DNA of 27,988 nt, taken from assembly GCA_018524725.1 (NCBI GenBank), contig JAEUWP010000387.1:1-27988 (forward strand), written 5' to 3'. Both the position numbers and the translations under genes were made by a program. Under the pieces are notes generated by a model, which did not search any database, had not been told where the DNA came from, and saw only the letters and a program-made list of their open reading frames with translations. Source of the DNA: Podaxis mareebaensis. Lineage: Eukaryota > Basidiomycota > Agaricomycetes > Agaricales > Agaricaceae. Positions 1 to 9,761 of this stretch are shown in pieces (the stretch's first letter is position 1; the number at the start of each line of letters is the position of its first letter).

Positions 1-538
1 TGTATTTCCTTCTGCTGGGAAATTTCTTAGCTTGAATTCCCAATCTTGAAAACCCATAACCCTGGGAATCTCCTGTTATTCTCCGAGGCCATCGCTACAG
101 AAAGCTTGGAGTGAGGTTTGTCTGGAGAAGTCTCAAGATTTCCATTCTTTTGAGTGCTTCTTCCATCTAATTTTAGATTCTTGCAGATCCCAAACATCCT
201 GTCCCTGAGTGCTATAGATCAGCTTCACGAGATCTATGTCATGTAGCTACTGATTCCAATTGTGATCCCATAGATCATTTCCAGAACTTCTGTAAATATT
301 GGGTTCATTTCCATTGCAGAAATGGAGAACTCGTATTTTTTGCTACAAGTTTTTACCCTATTTCTAGGATAAACCTGCTCACATCTTCTGTATTCTGTGT
401 TAACTAGAAGTTTAATTCTAATTAATTTCTGGGGTGAATCTCATCCAAGTCTGTGGATGTCTGTGCTCTGTTAAATAGAGGAACTTGACACTAGCCAACT
501 CCTCACTACTCTGCTGAATTTTTCCAAGTACTCTTATC
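1..538. other. Upstream region of the first spliced gene
   Basis: No convincing coding region, RNA gene or repeat is visible here. The stretch is AT-rich with C/T-rich runs and ends at the ATG at 539. It probably holds the promoter and 5' leader of the downstream gene, but I see no clear TATA box at a useful distance. Confidence 0.4.
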
Positions 539-2741
539 ATGTCTACTAACCCTCCTGCTGCTGATACTTTGAAGTCCTTGTCCTCTAAGGACTTGGAAGC
601 TTTGCTTGCTCAAAAGCAGGCTGAGGAGAAGGCTGAAGAAGAATGTCTTGTGAGGGAACTTGAGGAGAAAAGGAAGGTGAAGGAGGAGAAGCACAAGTGG
701 AAGATGGAAAAGTGGGCCCAGAAGGAGGTGGAGTGCCTGGCCAGGGAGGAGGAGGATAAGAGAAGAAAGGCCGAGGAAGATCACCAAGCTCATGAGGAAC
801 AACAACACTTGGCCCATGAGTCAGCTAAGAAGGAAGCCCAGGCATGATGTGCTCTCCAGCTCAAGGAAGAGGAGCACAAATGTTGCAAAGCAGAGGAACT
901 CAAATGTCGCAAAGTTGAGGCTTGCTTGTGGGCAGAAAGTAAGTATTGGGCCCTCTATTCATTGTTGCCTACTGATGTTGTTATCTGCCAGAGGCAGCCT
1001 CCCTTCCTGCTGCCATGCATACAGCAGCTAATACAGGTAGGCTTTTAGCCTCCTCCCTGGAGATGTTTGGTAGGGAATGGTTTCTCCTACCAAACATTTT
1101 CTATATCAAATAATATTCTGAATATCTTTTCCAGGGCTGTCTCTCGCAATCCCTGCTCTGCCCCCTATTCCTCAAGCAGGGCCTTTTAATAGGCCATCCA
1201 CTCCTCAGAGTAAGTTCTTTTTGATTTCTATGATCTTTGTACTAATCATCCTCTATTCCCAGCCCCCAAACCTAAGAAGAAATGTAGATGCCTCCAAGCT
1301 CCTAAGTTAGGGGAGCCAATTCATGAGGAGACATCATCAGGGGATTTCTATGTCCCCTCCAATTCTCTGGAACTATCACTGTTGCCTTGCCCTCAGAAGA
1401 AACAGGCTCATGACCCTTCATCTTCATGTCCTGCTAAGGTTGTGAAGACCTCTACTAGCCAAGATGCCTCCTCACATTCTCGTGAGGAAGGGTCTTCCAA
1501 TGACAAAGGCAAGAGTAAGGAGACCACTCCCAAGGCCAGTGAGTCTTCTTCTTTGTGTGTGTTAACTTTTTCTATTAATTTTCTGAATTCTTATCTATAG
1601 CCCCACATACCAATGAGGAATTGGTTCATGAACATGGAGTCGTGACTTCTTACCAGTGGCTTAGGCCCACTGGTAAGTTCTTCTCTCTTCCTCATGTCGA
1701 GGAAATGGTACATTCTTCTTGCTATAATCTCTATCAAGAGTTATCTGATTTTGTTCCTATTTCTAGGGACCTGTATGGGGTGAAAATCCCAAGTGCCCTA
1801 ACTGTGTGCACAGCTGGGTTGCTTGTACACACAAGGTTATCACATGTGATGACAAGGACAAGGACAAGGACCCAGCTAGCAAGATCTCGTATCCTCTGGA
1901 GGCATCTCTCAAAAGGGTACCTTGCCAGACTTGTCAAAACAAAAACCAGCCACATTGCAGTCATGTGAAACCCCCATCCCTTGTTCAGAACCTCATGGAG
2001 ATGTTGCATGTGGGCACCATCTCTAGTGAGCACTGTAAGTTTTATCTTTCTTAGTCTATGGTCTTGATTCCTGACTTCTAATTTCCAGACCTTCATAACC
2101 ACCTACAGGACTTGAGCGTCACTTGGACACAAGTTCAAGCACTCAAGCTTCAACACCAGGTGGCCATGACCAGTTACCAGGCACTACTCTCTGAGTTTGC
2201 TCTGGATCTGGTCATGGCTGAGAAATACCATGCCCCTAATCCTCACTATTGGGTTGAGGCTGGGCTGGTGGAGACCCAGGAGCAGGTGGACCAGCTATTC
2301 CAGCTGGCTCATGATTGTCTTGAGAATCTGGACATCAACATGTCCACCCCTGAAGCTGCTGCACATCTGTTCCAAGCACAGGGCAGACTGGAGGAATATA
2401 TCTTCACAGCCCTGGGAGCTCTGCCAGCTATCTGGCCTGAGCTTCCTTCTGCCCCTTCTTGGTTGGACCATCACCAGATTTTACACACAAGATCCGGTAT
2501 GTCCCCTCTTCCTGAGGAGTTGTCTCACGAGGAGGAACCCCCAGTGCCTCTAGCTGGTGAGGATGTCACAATGTCTGAAGCTCATGAGGAACACTTGTCC
2601 CCCTCTCCCTCGAGTCCAAAAGAGGTCTCTTCTCTTGCTAAAGCCATTTCTCCCATTTGTCCACCCTCTGCTCCTGTTTCTGGGTCCTCTGATTCTGGTT
2701 CTGAGGAGTCATCTGCAGAGGAACCTTTGGCTGGCAAGTAG
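539..2741 (+). pseudogene. Seven-exon gene: coiled coil plus cysteine-rich domain, broken
   Basis: I do not recognise this gene as a named family. Exons read 539-938, 992-1036, 1135-1209, 1263-1538, 1601-1672, 1767-2034 and 2089-2741, with GT-AG introns of 53, 98, 53, 62, 94 and 54 nt. The exons total 1789 nt, about 595 aa. The N-terminus is a Glu/Lys/Arg-rich predicted coiled coil, followed by a Ser/Pro/Thr-rich linker. Exon 6 has cysteines in a C-x2-C-x6-C-x6-C pattern and then C-x2-C-x7-C, loosely like a Zn2Cys6 finger with a long spacer. The last exon is a helical region ending in an acidic Ser/Pro tail and a TAG stop. Two defects are visible. An in-frame TGA at 845-847 fits an ancestral CGA. 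One extra nucleotide lies at the exon 6 acceptor: all introns are phase 1, but exon 6 enters one base out. Whether it is a host gene or part of a dispersed family is open. Confidence 0.65.
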
Positions 2742-2899
2742 GGTATATTGGGCTTTCTTGCATGGATTTCTCTTAATCTTTTGGCCTGTTTTGAACTTTT
2801 ATATTTGTCATTATTCTGTTTTTGTAACTAGAGACTCGTTTTTCTACACCTAGGGTATCAACCTTAGGTTTGCTTTCTCTAGTTACCATTAATCTCTTG
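2742..2899. other. 3' flank of the first gene, up to the element A insertion
   Basis: AT-rich sequence following the TAG stop. No gene is seen. Removing element A and one copy of its target duplication joins this stretch to 9195 onward, so the element landed about 160 bp downstream of the gene. Confidence 0.5.
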
Positions 2900-2904
2900 T
2901 TCTG
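2900..2904. repeat. Target site duplication of element A (left copy)
   Basis: TTCTG lies directly before the left LTR. The same five bases lie directly after the right LTR at 9190-9194. Five base pairs is the usual duplication length for Ty3/gypsy integrases. Confidence 0.9.
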
Positions 2905-3164
2905 TGTTATGACCTTTGTATGAACTCAGGTTGCAACTAGGCAAAGACTTGAGGATGAGCAAAGGGGAAAGAACTAGTTGGTAAAGCATAGGGAATACAG
3001 GTGCTCTACCTAGGGTTTATATACTGTGAGAGGAGTAGCTAAGAATAGATGAAACAGAGAGATGAGTCAGTGGATGACTAAGGCAAGATGTGATAAGGGG
3101 CTGAAACATAAGGTGAAATGGTGTGCTGAGTAAGTGTGTACTAAATATAGCTGAGACCATAACA
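2905..3164 (-). repeat. 3' LTR of element A
   Basis: A 260-bp long terminal repeat running TGTTATG...CATAACA on the + strand. It matches 8930-9189 base for base as far as I can read. It contains no CG dinucleotide at all, which is unusual even in this CpG-poor window. The TATA box (3018-3023) and self-primer sequence (2978-2989) of the 5' copy are present here too. Confidence 0.95.
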
Positions 3165-3177
3165 TCACCCTCCTCCT
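3165..3177 (-). other. Polypurine tract of element A
   Basis: On the - strand the bases directly before the 3' LTR read AGGAGGAGGGTGA. This is the expected plus-strand primer of an LTR retrotransposon, and its position fixes the inner edge of the LTR at 3164. Confidence 0.8.
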
Positions 3178-3199
3178 AAGGTGTCATGACCACATGAAA

Positions 3200-4189
3200 C
3201 TAATGTAAAGGTCCATGTAAGGTACAGCATACTGGAAAGGTGAAATGTGCAAGGAAATTCTGGGCTTCTTCGAATGTTGGGGGTTCCCATAGTCAGTGAG
3301 TGATGTAACAGGTGATGTCCTTCTTGTTGGGGCCAATGAAGAACTGGTTGGTGGGCTTCTTCCATGCAATGAAGAAGGGTGCGTGGTTGGGTCCTCCACT
3401 GTACATGGGGATCATAGTGCCATGGTAGGTGGCACCAGTGTTGCTGTGATCTTCGATGAGGACTTGTAATATCTTCTTCCAGTATTCTTCATCTTTCTTG
3501 CCATCTTTCTTCAAGGTCTTGAATGGTACTGGGGGTTCACATTTCTTGACTTTGGCAGGTCCCATACATTCAGGGGTGAGGAACTTGATGAGGTGCATGG
3601 CCTCTTCTTTAACAGTGGGGATTTCATCATCTGACTCTGGGTCAGTTAGGGGATAGCATTGTGAGGCAGGTCGTGGAGTTGGGTGATCATGAGGGAAGGG
3701 GTCCTTTCCTTGGGTGAGTGCTACAAGGCAAGATACAAGGTTCTCCTTTTCTTCATTGTTGGTTATACCCAACTTGGAGAGCTGTTCTGCCACCATAACT
3801 AAGATGCTTGTGAACCAGTCGCTTGTGTCAGATATGAGGTATTCATTGGCATCGTGGAGGATGATGTGGATGTGCTGGTTCATCTGGGTGGTTCATCCCA
3901 ACCCCTTGGCTGAGTTGTGTACTTGTGGGATGGTGGCTTGGACTGCTTCAGCAAATAGTTGGACTGCTTCTCATACTTCAGTGTACACTCGTTGGAGGCA
4001 GATGATGTCTCGTGCTAGTTGTTTGTGTTCTTTGAATCACTTGGTTGGGTTGTTGTTTGTGAGTTGTTGTTCGATGTCAGTGATAAGGGTGTCAGTAGGG
4101 GGAGTGGTAGGGACAAATGTCTGGGTGCTCTGGTCTGTGTCCATGTCTGTGTTTTGAATTTGCTTGGGATGTTGTGATGCTATAACCAT
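3200..4189 (-). pseudogene. Third ORF of element A, downstream of pol; unknown protein
   Basis: An extra reading frame of 329 residues lies between pol and the 3' LTR, a position where simple gypsy elements have nothing. Its ATG (4187-4189) overlaps the pol stop (4180-4182). It ends at a TAG at 3200-3202. Four TGA codons interrupt it, at 4037, 3971, 3893 and 3293 (lowest coordinate); otherwise the frame is continuous. The protein is hydrophilic. A central part is rich in Glu, Asp, Lys and Pro. The C-terminal half has aromatic-rich segments such as PFFIAWKKP and NQFFIGPNK. I see no membrane helix, signal peptide or cysteine motif, so an envelope is unlikely. The function is unknown; a capsid-like or nucleic-acid-binding accessory role is only a guess. 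Confidence 0.7.
4180..4189 (-). promoter_or_regulatory. Overlapping stop-start between pol and ORF3 (element A)
   Basis: The - strand reads ATGGTTATAG. The pol frame is TGG TTA TAG and ORF3 reads ATG GTT ATA from the same bases. This geometry suits termination-reinitiation, with ribosomes that finish pol restarting on ORF3. The mechanism is inferred from the overlap only. Confidence 0.6.
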
Positions 4190-7100
4190 TGATTACCCCC
4201 CCTTTTTATAGGTTTTACTCCAGGAAACCTTTGGAGATAATCCTGTAATACTTCCTGAGTGTTCCCGAGTGCTGATTCAGTTATCCATGTGTCATGTTCA
4301 TTGCTATACCCTTTCCAGTGTACAAGGTACTGCATTCCTCAGCCTTTCTTGCAATGTCCTCGGATTTCTTCTACCTCATATTCTTCTTCCCCATTAATGA
4401 GCTCCGGTTGCAGTGGTGGTTCAGCTTGCTGATTCATGAACTTCAGCAGTTGGTATGGTGTTAGTAATGCCTCATTGAATACATTGTGGATGACCCATCC
4501 TTCTGGTAGCTCCAATTGGTATGCCCCTGGTCCTACTTTCTTGAGTATTTTGAAGGGTCCATAGTATTTATGATCAAGCTTCTTTGTTGGTCGATTTGTC
4601 ATTATGTTTGTTCCCTCGAGCCACACCTGGGTCCCTTCTTTGTAATCTCTGCTTGACATTCTCTTTTTGTCATAGTGCTTTGTCATGGCTTGTCTCTTGC
4701 TTTCTAATAGTTCCCTAGCTTGAGCTTGGCATGTTGTAAGTTTTTTGAGAAATTCCATGATGGACGGTGTCAGTGATTCTATAGTGAGGTCTCCTTTCCA
4801 AGGGTGTCGTCCGTAATTGAGGAAGAATGGGGTTTCTCCTGTGCTGCTGTGGGTCTTGTCATTGTATTGGAATTCAGCCGTGGACAGCCACTCTGCCCAG
4901 TCATCTTGGTTGTAGTCGATGTATGCTCACAGGAAGGTTTCGACTTCTTGGTTGACTTGTTCTGTTTGTCTGTCCATTTGTGGGTGATATGCTGTTGATA
5001 ATCCTTGTTTCATTCCTGTTGCTTTGCATAGGTTCTTCATGAATGCTGATGTGAACTGCAGTCCTCTGTCACTGATGATCTTTCATGGGACTCCATGGAG
5101 TTTCCAGATGTGGTCCCAGTATATCTTTGCTAGTCCCATGGAGTCAAGGTTTGTGTTTGTTGCAACCAATTGGATCATCTTGGTGAACCTGTCTACAATG
5201 ACTAGGATTGCATCTGCCCTGTTTGACTCTGGAAGTGGCCCAATCATGTCAATACTGATTTCATGCCATGGTTCTTCTGGTGTTTCAAGGGGGTGGAGTG
5301 GAGCTGCTTTCTTCTGCTGGATTGCTTTGTTTCTTTGACAGCTGTCGCATCCCTGTATGTAGGTCTTGACATCGGCTTTCATTGATGGCCAGTAGTATGT
5401 TCGCTTGATGAGCTCCATTATCCTGTGGGATCCTGGGTGTCTGATATCAGGTGGGTTGTGGTATCTCCTCATGATTCTGCTCTGTAGGTCCTTGTGGTTT
5501 GGCACATAGATTTTCCTGTCTCAGTATGTGATTCCTTCTCATTCCCATGTTCATTCGGGTTCTTCTTTCAGCCATTTATCCACTATCACTTCTCTTCTCC
5601 CTCCCTTGATATCCTTCAGTACTTCTTCATCTCCTTTTACTTTGAACAGTCCTCTCCCCAGGATGACTTCTTCCGTAATCATTTCTTCTTGATGGATTCA
5701 TCATTGGAATAGTGTGTCTTTGAGTATCGTGATCTCCTTGTCTTCTTCTATTTCGTTGAAGTGCATGATTCACAATAGGATGTCAGCTTTGGTGTTCATT
5801 TTTCCCAGTATATGTTTTAGTGTGAAGTCATATTCTTGTAGTCTCAGGTGCCATCGCATTTGTCTTGTGTTCACTCATCATGGGGATCAGAAGTATTCCA
5901 GGTTCTTGTGGTCAGTCCATACTTCAAATGGTTCTCTTGCTTCGAGTAGGTATTGTCTCCATGTTTTTAGTGCTTCAACAATTGCGAGGAGTTCCCTGTC
6001 GTATATCTTGTAGTTGCATTCTGCCAGTGATAGTGTTCTGGATAGGAATGTGATGGGATGCCATTTTCCTCCCTGCTCTTGTGACAGAACTCCTCCAATG
6101 GCATATTTTGATGTGTCAACTTCTACTCTGAATTTGCCATCATCTTGTGGGAGTGCTAGTACTGGTTCTTCTGTTATGCATTGTTTTAGCTCTTCAAATG
6201 CATCTTGCTGTATTTTTCCCCATTCCCATGGTTGGCCTCCCTTCAGCTTGTGTAGTGGTCCTGCAATGTCACTGAAGTTCTTGATGAATTGTCGGTAAAA
6301 GTTTGCAAATCCTAGGAAGCTTTCGACGTCCTTGACTGTGGTCAGGGTAGGCCAATTTCTAACCACTGCCACCTTCTCTTCTTCCATCTTGACTTTTCTG
6401 CCCCCCACTACCATCCCTAATATAGGCACTTCCTTCACATTGAATACACATTTGGATTGTTTGAAGTAGAGCTTGTGCTTGTCAGCTATCTTCAGGAATC
6501 ATATTGTTCATTCTTCAAGTTCCTGCTCCATTTTGCCTGGGATGATGAAATCGTCCATGTAGTTGACCAATACTCCTTCCTGTAGTAGTTCTTGGAAGAC
6601 TGTATTCATCATTCTCTGGAATGTGCCTGGGGAGTTGCATAGACCAAAAAACATGACCATGGGTTCAAATAGTCCTTCATTTGTCAGGAATGCTGCTTTC
6701 CACTCATCTCCTTTCTTGATGCACATGTTGTTGTATCCCCAAATGATGTCTAGCTTGTTGAAGTACTTGGCATCCTTTAGTTTGTCGATGATTTCTCTGA
6801 TTAGTGGTAGTGGTGTCTTGTCCTTGATTGTGATGCTGTTGAGTTTCCAATAGTCTTGCACCAGTCGTTTAGATCCATCTTTCTTTGGGATGAAGAAGCA
6901 TGGTGATGCGTAAGGGGATTTCAATGGTCAGATTTGTCCTGATGTGAGATTCTCCTCAATGAATTTGTGAAGTTTGTCCTTCTCCTTGACTGTCATGGGG
7001 TACACCTTGGCTGGTAGTTCTCATGGGCTTTCCTCTGTAAGATTGATCTCATGGTCCCATTCAGTGTGATTGGGTAGTTTGTTGAAGTTCTGTTTGTTGA

Positions 7101-7694
7101 ACAGATGCATGTAGGCTTGGATGTATTCAGGTAGGTCAGCTTCTTTTGTCTTGTCCAGTGTCTTTTCTTCTTGTGTGCCATTTCTTCTTAACCTTGGTAT
7201 GTCAATGGTTTCATGTTTGATTTTGCATTCTGGTGGGCATCTTGTGAATCTGATCTGTCCGTTGTTCCAGTCAACCTCAGGGTTGTGTTGTGCTAGCCAA
7301 TTGTGTCCCAGAAATATGTCTGCTGAATTGATGTGTGAGACAACTGCCACTAGTTGCTCCTTGTGTCCATTGATGTCCATTTCTAGTTCCATGTATTCCA
7401 TGATGTTCTGTCCTTTGTTGCAAGTTCTGTTGGCATTGTATACTTTGAATGGTTTCTCTAGCTTCTTTGTTGGTATTTCTTGTTCCTCGACTGCTTTCTT
7501 GGCAATGCAAGTGTGTGTGCATCCAGAATCGATCAGTGTCATCAGTCTCCATTGCTTGTTTCTAGGTGTTTGAACCTTTGGTTTCACAAAGAGTTCTTGC
7601 ACTCCACTTCTTCTTTGGGGAATTGTGTATGATTGTCTAGAAGAAGCTTTAAATACAGCAGCTTGAGAGTTCACGCTCACTCTGAGCCTTTGGA

Positions 7695-7701
7695 AAAACC
7701 C
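7695..7701 (-). promoter_or_regulatory. Candidate -1 ribosomal frameshift site, gag to pol
   Basis: The - strand reads G GGT TTT in the gag frame, an X XXY YYZ heptamer. The pol frame is exactly -1 from here. After a 7-nt spacer comes a possible hairpin GCTCA-GAG-TGAGC that contains the gag stop at 7677-7679. Heptamer, phase, spacing and stem all fit a programmed -1 frameshift. Confidence 0.6.
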
Positions 7702-8582
7702 TGCTGCTCTGGTCCTTCCTCGCCTTCCTGTTCCTCCTCCATGTTCCTGATACGTGCTTTCTTGGGTGCTCTGCAATTCCTGGAGATGTGTCCCTCTTTG
7801 CCACAATTGAAGCACCTTCTTCCTCCTAGCTTCTTGCAGTCTCAGGCGATATGCCCTATGATGTTGCATTTGAAGCATCAGGGTGGTGCCTTGTTGTTAG
7901 GTGTCATTTGTCTCCCTATCTCCATTGGTTGACCCATTCCTCCATATGTAATGCCAGTTCCTGTGCATCTGGTGTGGGTTTCCACAGCTTCATATCCTAA
8001 GCCAATGTTCAGGATAGTCTCCTTCCATTGCTTGTAGGATTTGGGCATTGCTTCGATTGGGAATCCTAGTATGGTCTTGATAATGTCAGAGCATGTATTC
8101 TTCTTGAGCAGGAATATGGTGTGTTTGTCGTCTGTCTTGGACCTCATCTTTAATACGTTGAATTTGATGAGGAAGTCTGCTGTGTGTTTGTTGTTCTGCC
8201 TGTACATCTCGATTCTCCATTCTGCATTGCTTTGTTGTCCTTCATTTCTGAATGTTGCCTCTATTTCCTTCTGGAATGTGTCCCACATGAGTGTGTCATC
8301 ACTGTTCTCCATTTGGTCAAGCTTCATGCTTGCAAATTGTCCTGCAGTTCCTCCTCTCATCCAGGAGAGTACTGCTACTGCCCTTCTGTTGGTATCATTG
8401 ATCTTGTTGAACTTCAAGAAAAATGTCATCGACCTCCACCAGTCATCAAACTGGCTTCTATTTCCGTCAAAAAATCCTGGGTCAGGGACCAATGATTTCC
8501 CTCCTGCCTGCTGGGTTGCTGCTGTTTCTTCAGCCATTTTGATATCAATGTCTTCATCGTCTGCTGGTTCTTCTTTGTCTGC

Positions 8583-8666
8583 TGGTTGTTCTTCATCTGC
8601 AGGTTCTTCTAGGTCTTCTTTGTCTGCTGATTCCTCTGGTTGTTCTTCATCTGCAGGTTCTTCTAG
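8583..8666 (-). repeat. 30-bp direct repeats in the acidic part of gag
   Basis: A perfect 30-bp unit occurs at 8583-8612 and again at 8637-8666, with shorter related pieces around them. It encodes the Glu/Pro/Ala/Asp-rich repeat of the Gag N-terminus. The copy number probably varies between element copies. Confidence 0.75.
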
Positions 8667-8916
8667 CTGGTCTTCGAGTTCTGACTCAGTAGTCTCTTTG
8701 TCGTTGGTGTGCTCGCTTTCTGTAATGTCTGAAAACTCTGCCACTGATGGCTCTCTGGTTTGTCCTAGGCTGCACTGGTGTTCCTTCTCAACTGTTCCAA
8801 ATGTTGCTTCCACTCATACACTGAGCCTCACTCTTAATTGAGCACTGCTGTCACACCTGGTTGTGCCTCGATATACACCCCTAGCTGGGCCTTCCTTGTT
8901 GCAAGGTGAGTTGGTG

Positions 8917-8928
8917 ATGCTTTACCAA
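8917..8928 (-). other. Primer-binding site of element A (self-priming type)
   Basis: One base inside the 5' LTR the - strand reads TTGGTAAAGCAT. This is an exact 12-nt complement of ATGCTTTACCAA in the same element's LTR (9014 down to 9003), which lies where transcription should start. This is the Tf1-type arrangement, in which the mRNA 5' end folds back and primes cDNA. A tRNA primer is possible, since the site contains TGG, but the long LTR match makes self-priming the better reading. Confidence 0.75.
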
Positions 8929-8929
8929 A

Positions 8930-9189
8930 TGTTATGACCTTTGTATGAACTCAGGTTGCAACTAGGCAAAGACTTGAGGATGAGCAAAGGGGAAAGAACT
9001 AGTTGGTAAAGCATAGGGAATACAGGTGCTCTACCTAGGGTTTATATACTGTGAGAGGAGTAGCTAAGAATAGATGAAACAGAGAGATGAGTCAGTGGAT
9101 GACTAAGGCAAGATGTGATAAGGGGCTGAAACATAAGGTGAAATGGTGTGCTGAGTAAGTGTGTACTAAATATAGCTGAGACCATAACA
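8930..9189 (-). repeat. 5' LTR of element A, with promoter
   Basis: The 260-bp LTR drives - strand transcription. It has a TATATA box at 9043-9048, and the predicted transcript start is near 9014, about 34 nt downstream. It is identical to the 3' LTR. The right-hand target duplication TTCTG follows at 9190-9194. Confidence 0.93.
9043..9048 (-). promoter_or_regulatory. TATA box in the 5' LTR of element A
   Basis: TATATA on the - strand. The distance of about 34 nt to the 12-base self-primer at 9003-9014 fits a normal polymerase II start site. That supports both the promoter and the priming model. Confidence 0.65.
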
Positions 9190-9194
9190 TTCTG
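9190..9194. repeat. Target site duplication of element A (right copy)
   Basis: TTCTG, matching 2900-2904. Confidence 0.9.
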
Positions 9195-9747
9195 TGTAGT
9201 TAGAAACTTGTGTCTTAGTTTCTTAACTACAAATATTGTTGTCTGATAATCTATGGTCTTAATATGGTGACTGTTTTCCTGGAATCCTCGCGTGATCCTA
9301 AGTCTAGGCCTCTGCCTTCATTACTAATTGAGAGACTCCACTTCTATGAAAATTCCTCTATGATAGGGTTTCCATGATGATATGAATCTGACCCCATTGA
9401 TGAGAGTCATCTTTACTGATCCATTGGAGAATCTTGCTACTGTAATTGGGTATCTTCCTTAATTAGGATCCCTTATTGGTTGTGCCAAAAAAATCCACTT
9501 CGTGTTTCTGAATGTGGTTTACTGAGTTGCTGAACTCCTCATCTCTCCCCCCCACTAAATAGATGACGTCCTCGTCTTTCTAGTTAGATTGTGGAGTAAT
9601 TTCCATTACAATGATTACGCATCAACCTGCTGTGACTCATTAACTGACACCTCTTGTATGGTATCATTCAATGATGCCCATATACAGGTTTGCCATTCTT
9701 TCAATACTACTGATGCATCCACTGTGGAGATACTCCACGCATCATCT
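9195..9747. other. Host-like intergenic DNA between element A and the LINE
   Basis: AT-rich sequence with no convincing gene, RNA or repeat. Before the two insertions it would have joined the 3' flank of the first gene to the 5' flank of the gene at 16934. Confidence 0.45.
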
Positions 9748-9761
9748 GCTGAGTTATCTCT
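9748..9761. repeat. Target site duplication of the LINE (left copy)
   Basis: GCTGAGTTATCTCT. The same 14 bases occur at 16669-16682. The final T may belong to the poly(A) tract. Duplications of this length are normal for target-primed reverse transcription. Confidence 0.88.

Larger units (their letters stand above)
4180..7701 (-). pseudogene. pol: pol of element A: protease-RT-RNase H-integrase-chromodomain
   Basis: The polyprotein is in the -1 frame relative to gag and would be entered at the slippery site 7695-7701. Domains in order: aspartic protease (DSG at 7522-7530); reverse transcriptase with YMDD at 6550-6561; RNase H near 5890-6150; integrase zinc domain with the H-H-C-C pattern near 5325-5505; integrase core with conserved motifs SIDMIG, IISDRG and a Glu in TEQVNQ; and a chromodomain near 4200-4385 (YLVHWKGY). 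Sixteen TGA codons interrupt it, at 7021, 6928, 6508, 6499, 5887, 5878, 5875, 5770, 5701, 5698, 5551, 5539, 5521, 5083, 4927 and 4339. Several fall where the family has Arg, for example in the KIISDRG neighbourhood and the chromodomain. DYWKLN in place of the usual DYRKLN is a CGG-to-TGG change. The true stop is TAG at 4180-4182. Confidence 0.9.
7677..8813 (-). pseudogene. gag: gag of element A with two zinc knuckles
   Basis: Gag polyprotein for particle assembly and RNA packaging. The N-terminal part is very acidic and carries a repeated Glu/Pro/Ala/Asp motif. A retrotransposon-gag capsid region follows, with the family-like stretches FDGNRSQFDDWW and RGGTAGQFAS. Two CCHC knuckles of the form C-x2-C-x4-H-x4-C follow at 7836-7877 and 7773-7814. 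The first has the right spacing only if the TGA at 7842 stands for a residue. TGA codons lie at 7842, 7878 and 8814. The frame is open above 8814 almost to the primer-binding site but has no ATG there. The first plain ATG candidate is at 8535-8537, so the real start is uncertain. The TGA at 7677-7679 is taken as the gag end because the pol frame has opened just before it. Confidence 0.85.
2905..9189 (-). mobile_element. Full-length Ty3/gypsy chromovirus (element A)
   Basis: This 6285-bp LTR retrotransposon is read right to left. It has two 260-bp LTRs that I read as identical, a 5-bp target duplication, a primer-binding site next to the right LTR and a purine tract next to the left LTR. The gene order is gag, then pol (protease, RT, RNase H, integrase, chromodomain), then a third ORF. 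The chromodomain and the self-priming primer-binding site place it near the Tf1/sushi-type chromoviruses. I count 23 internal TGA codons and no frameshift beyond the programmed-looking gag-pol one. It is therefore structurally complete but probably cannot make its own proteins. Confidence 0.92.

Noticed and set aside
3200..4189. Envelope gene, because of its position after pol
   Set aside because: No signal peptide, membrane helix or cysteine-rich ectodomain is visible; the same holds for 20517-22154.
8917..8928. Ordinary tRNA-primed primer-binding site
   Set aside because: It contains TGG near the LTR, but the perfect 12-nt complement at the predicted mRNA 5' end explains it better.
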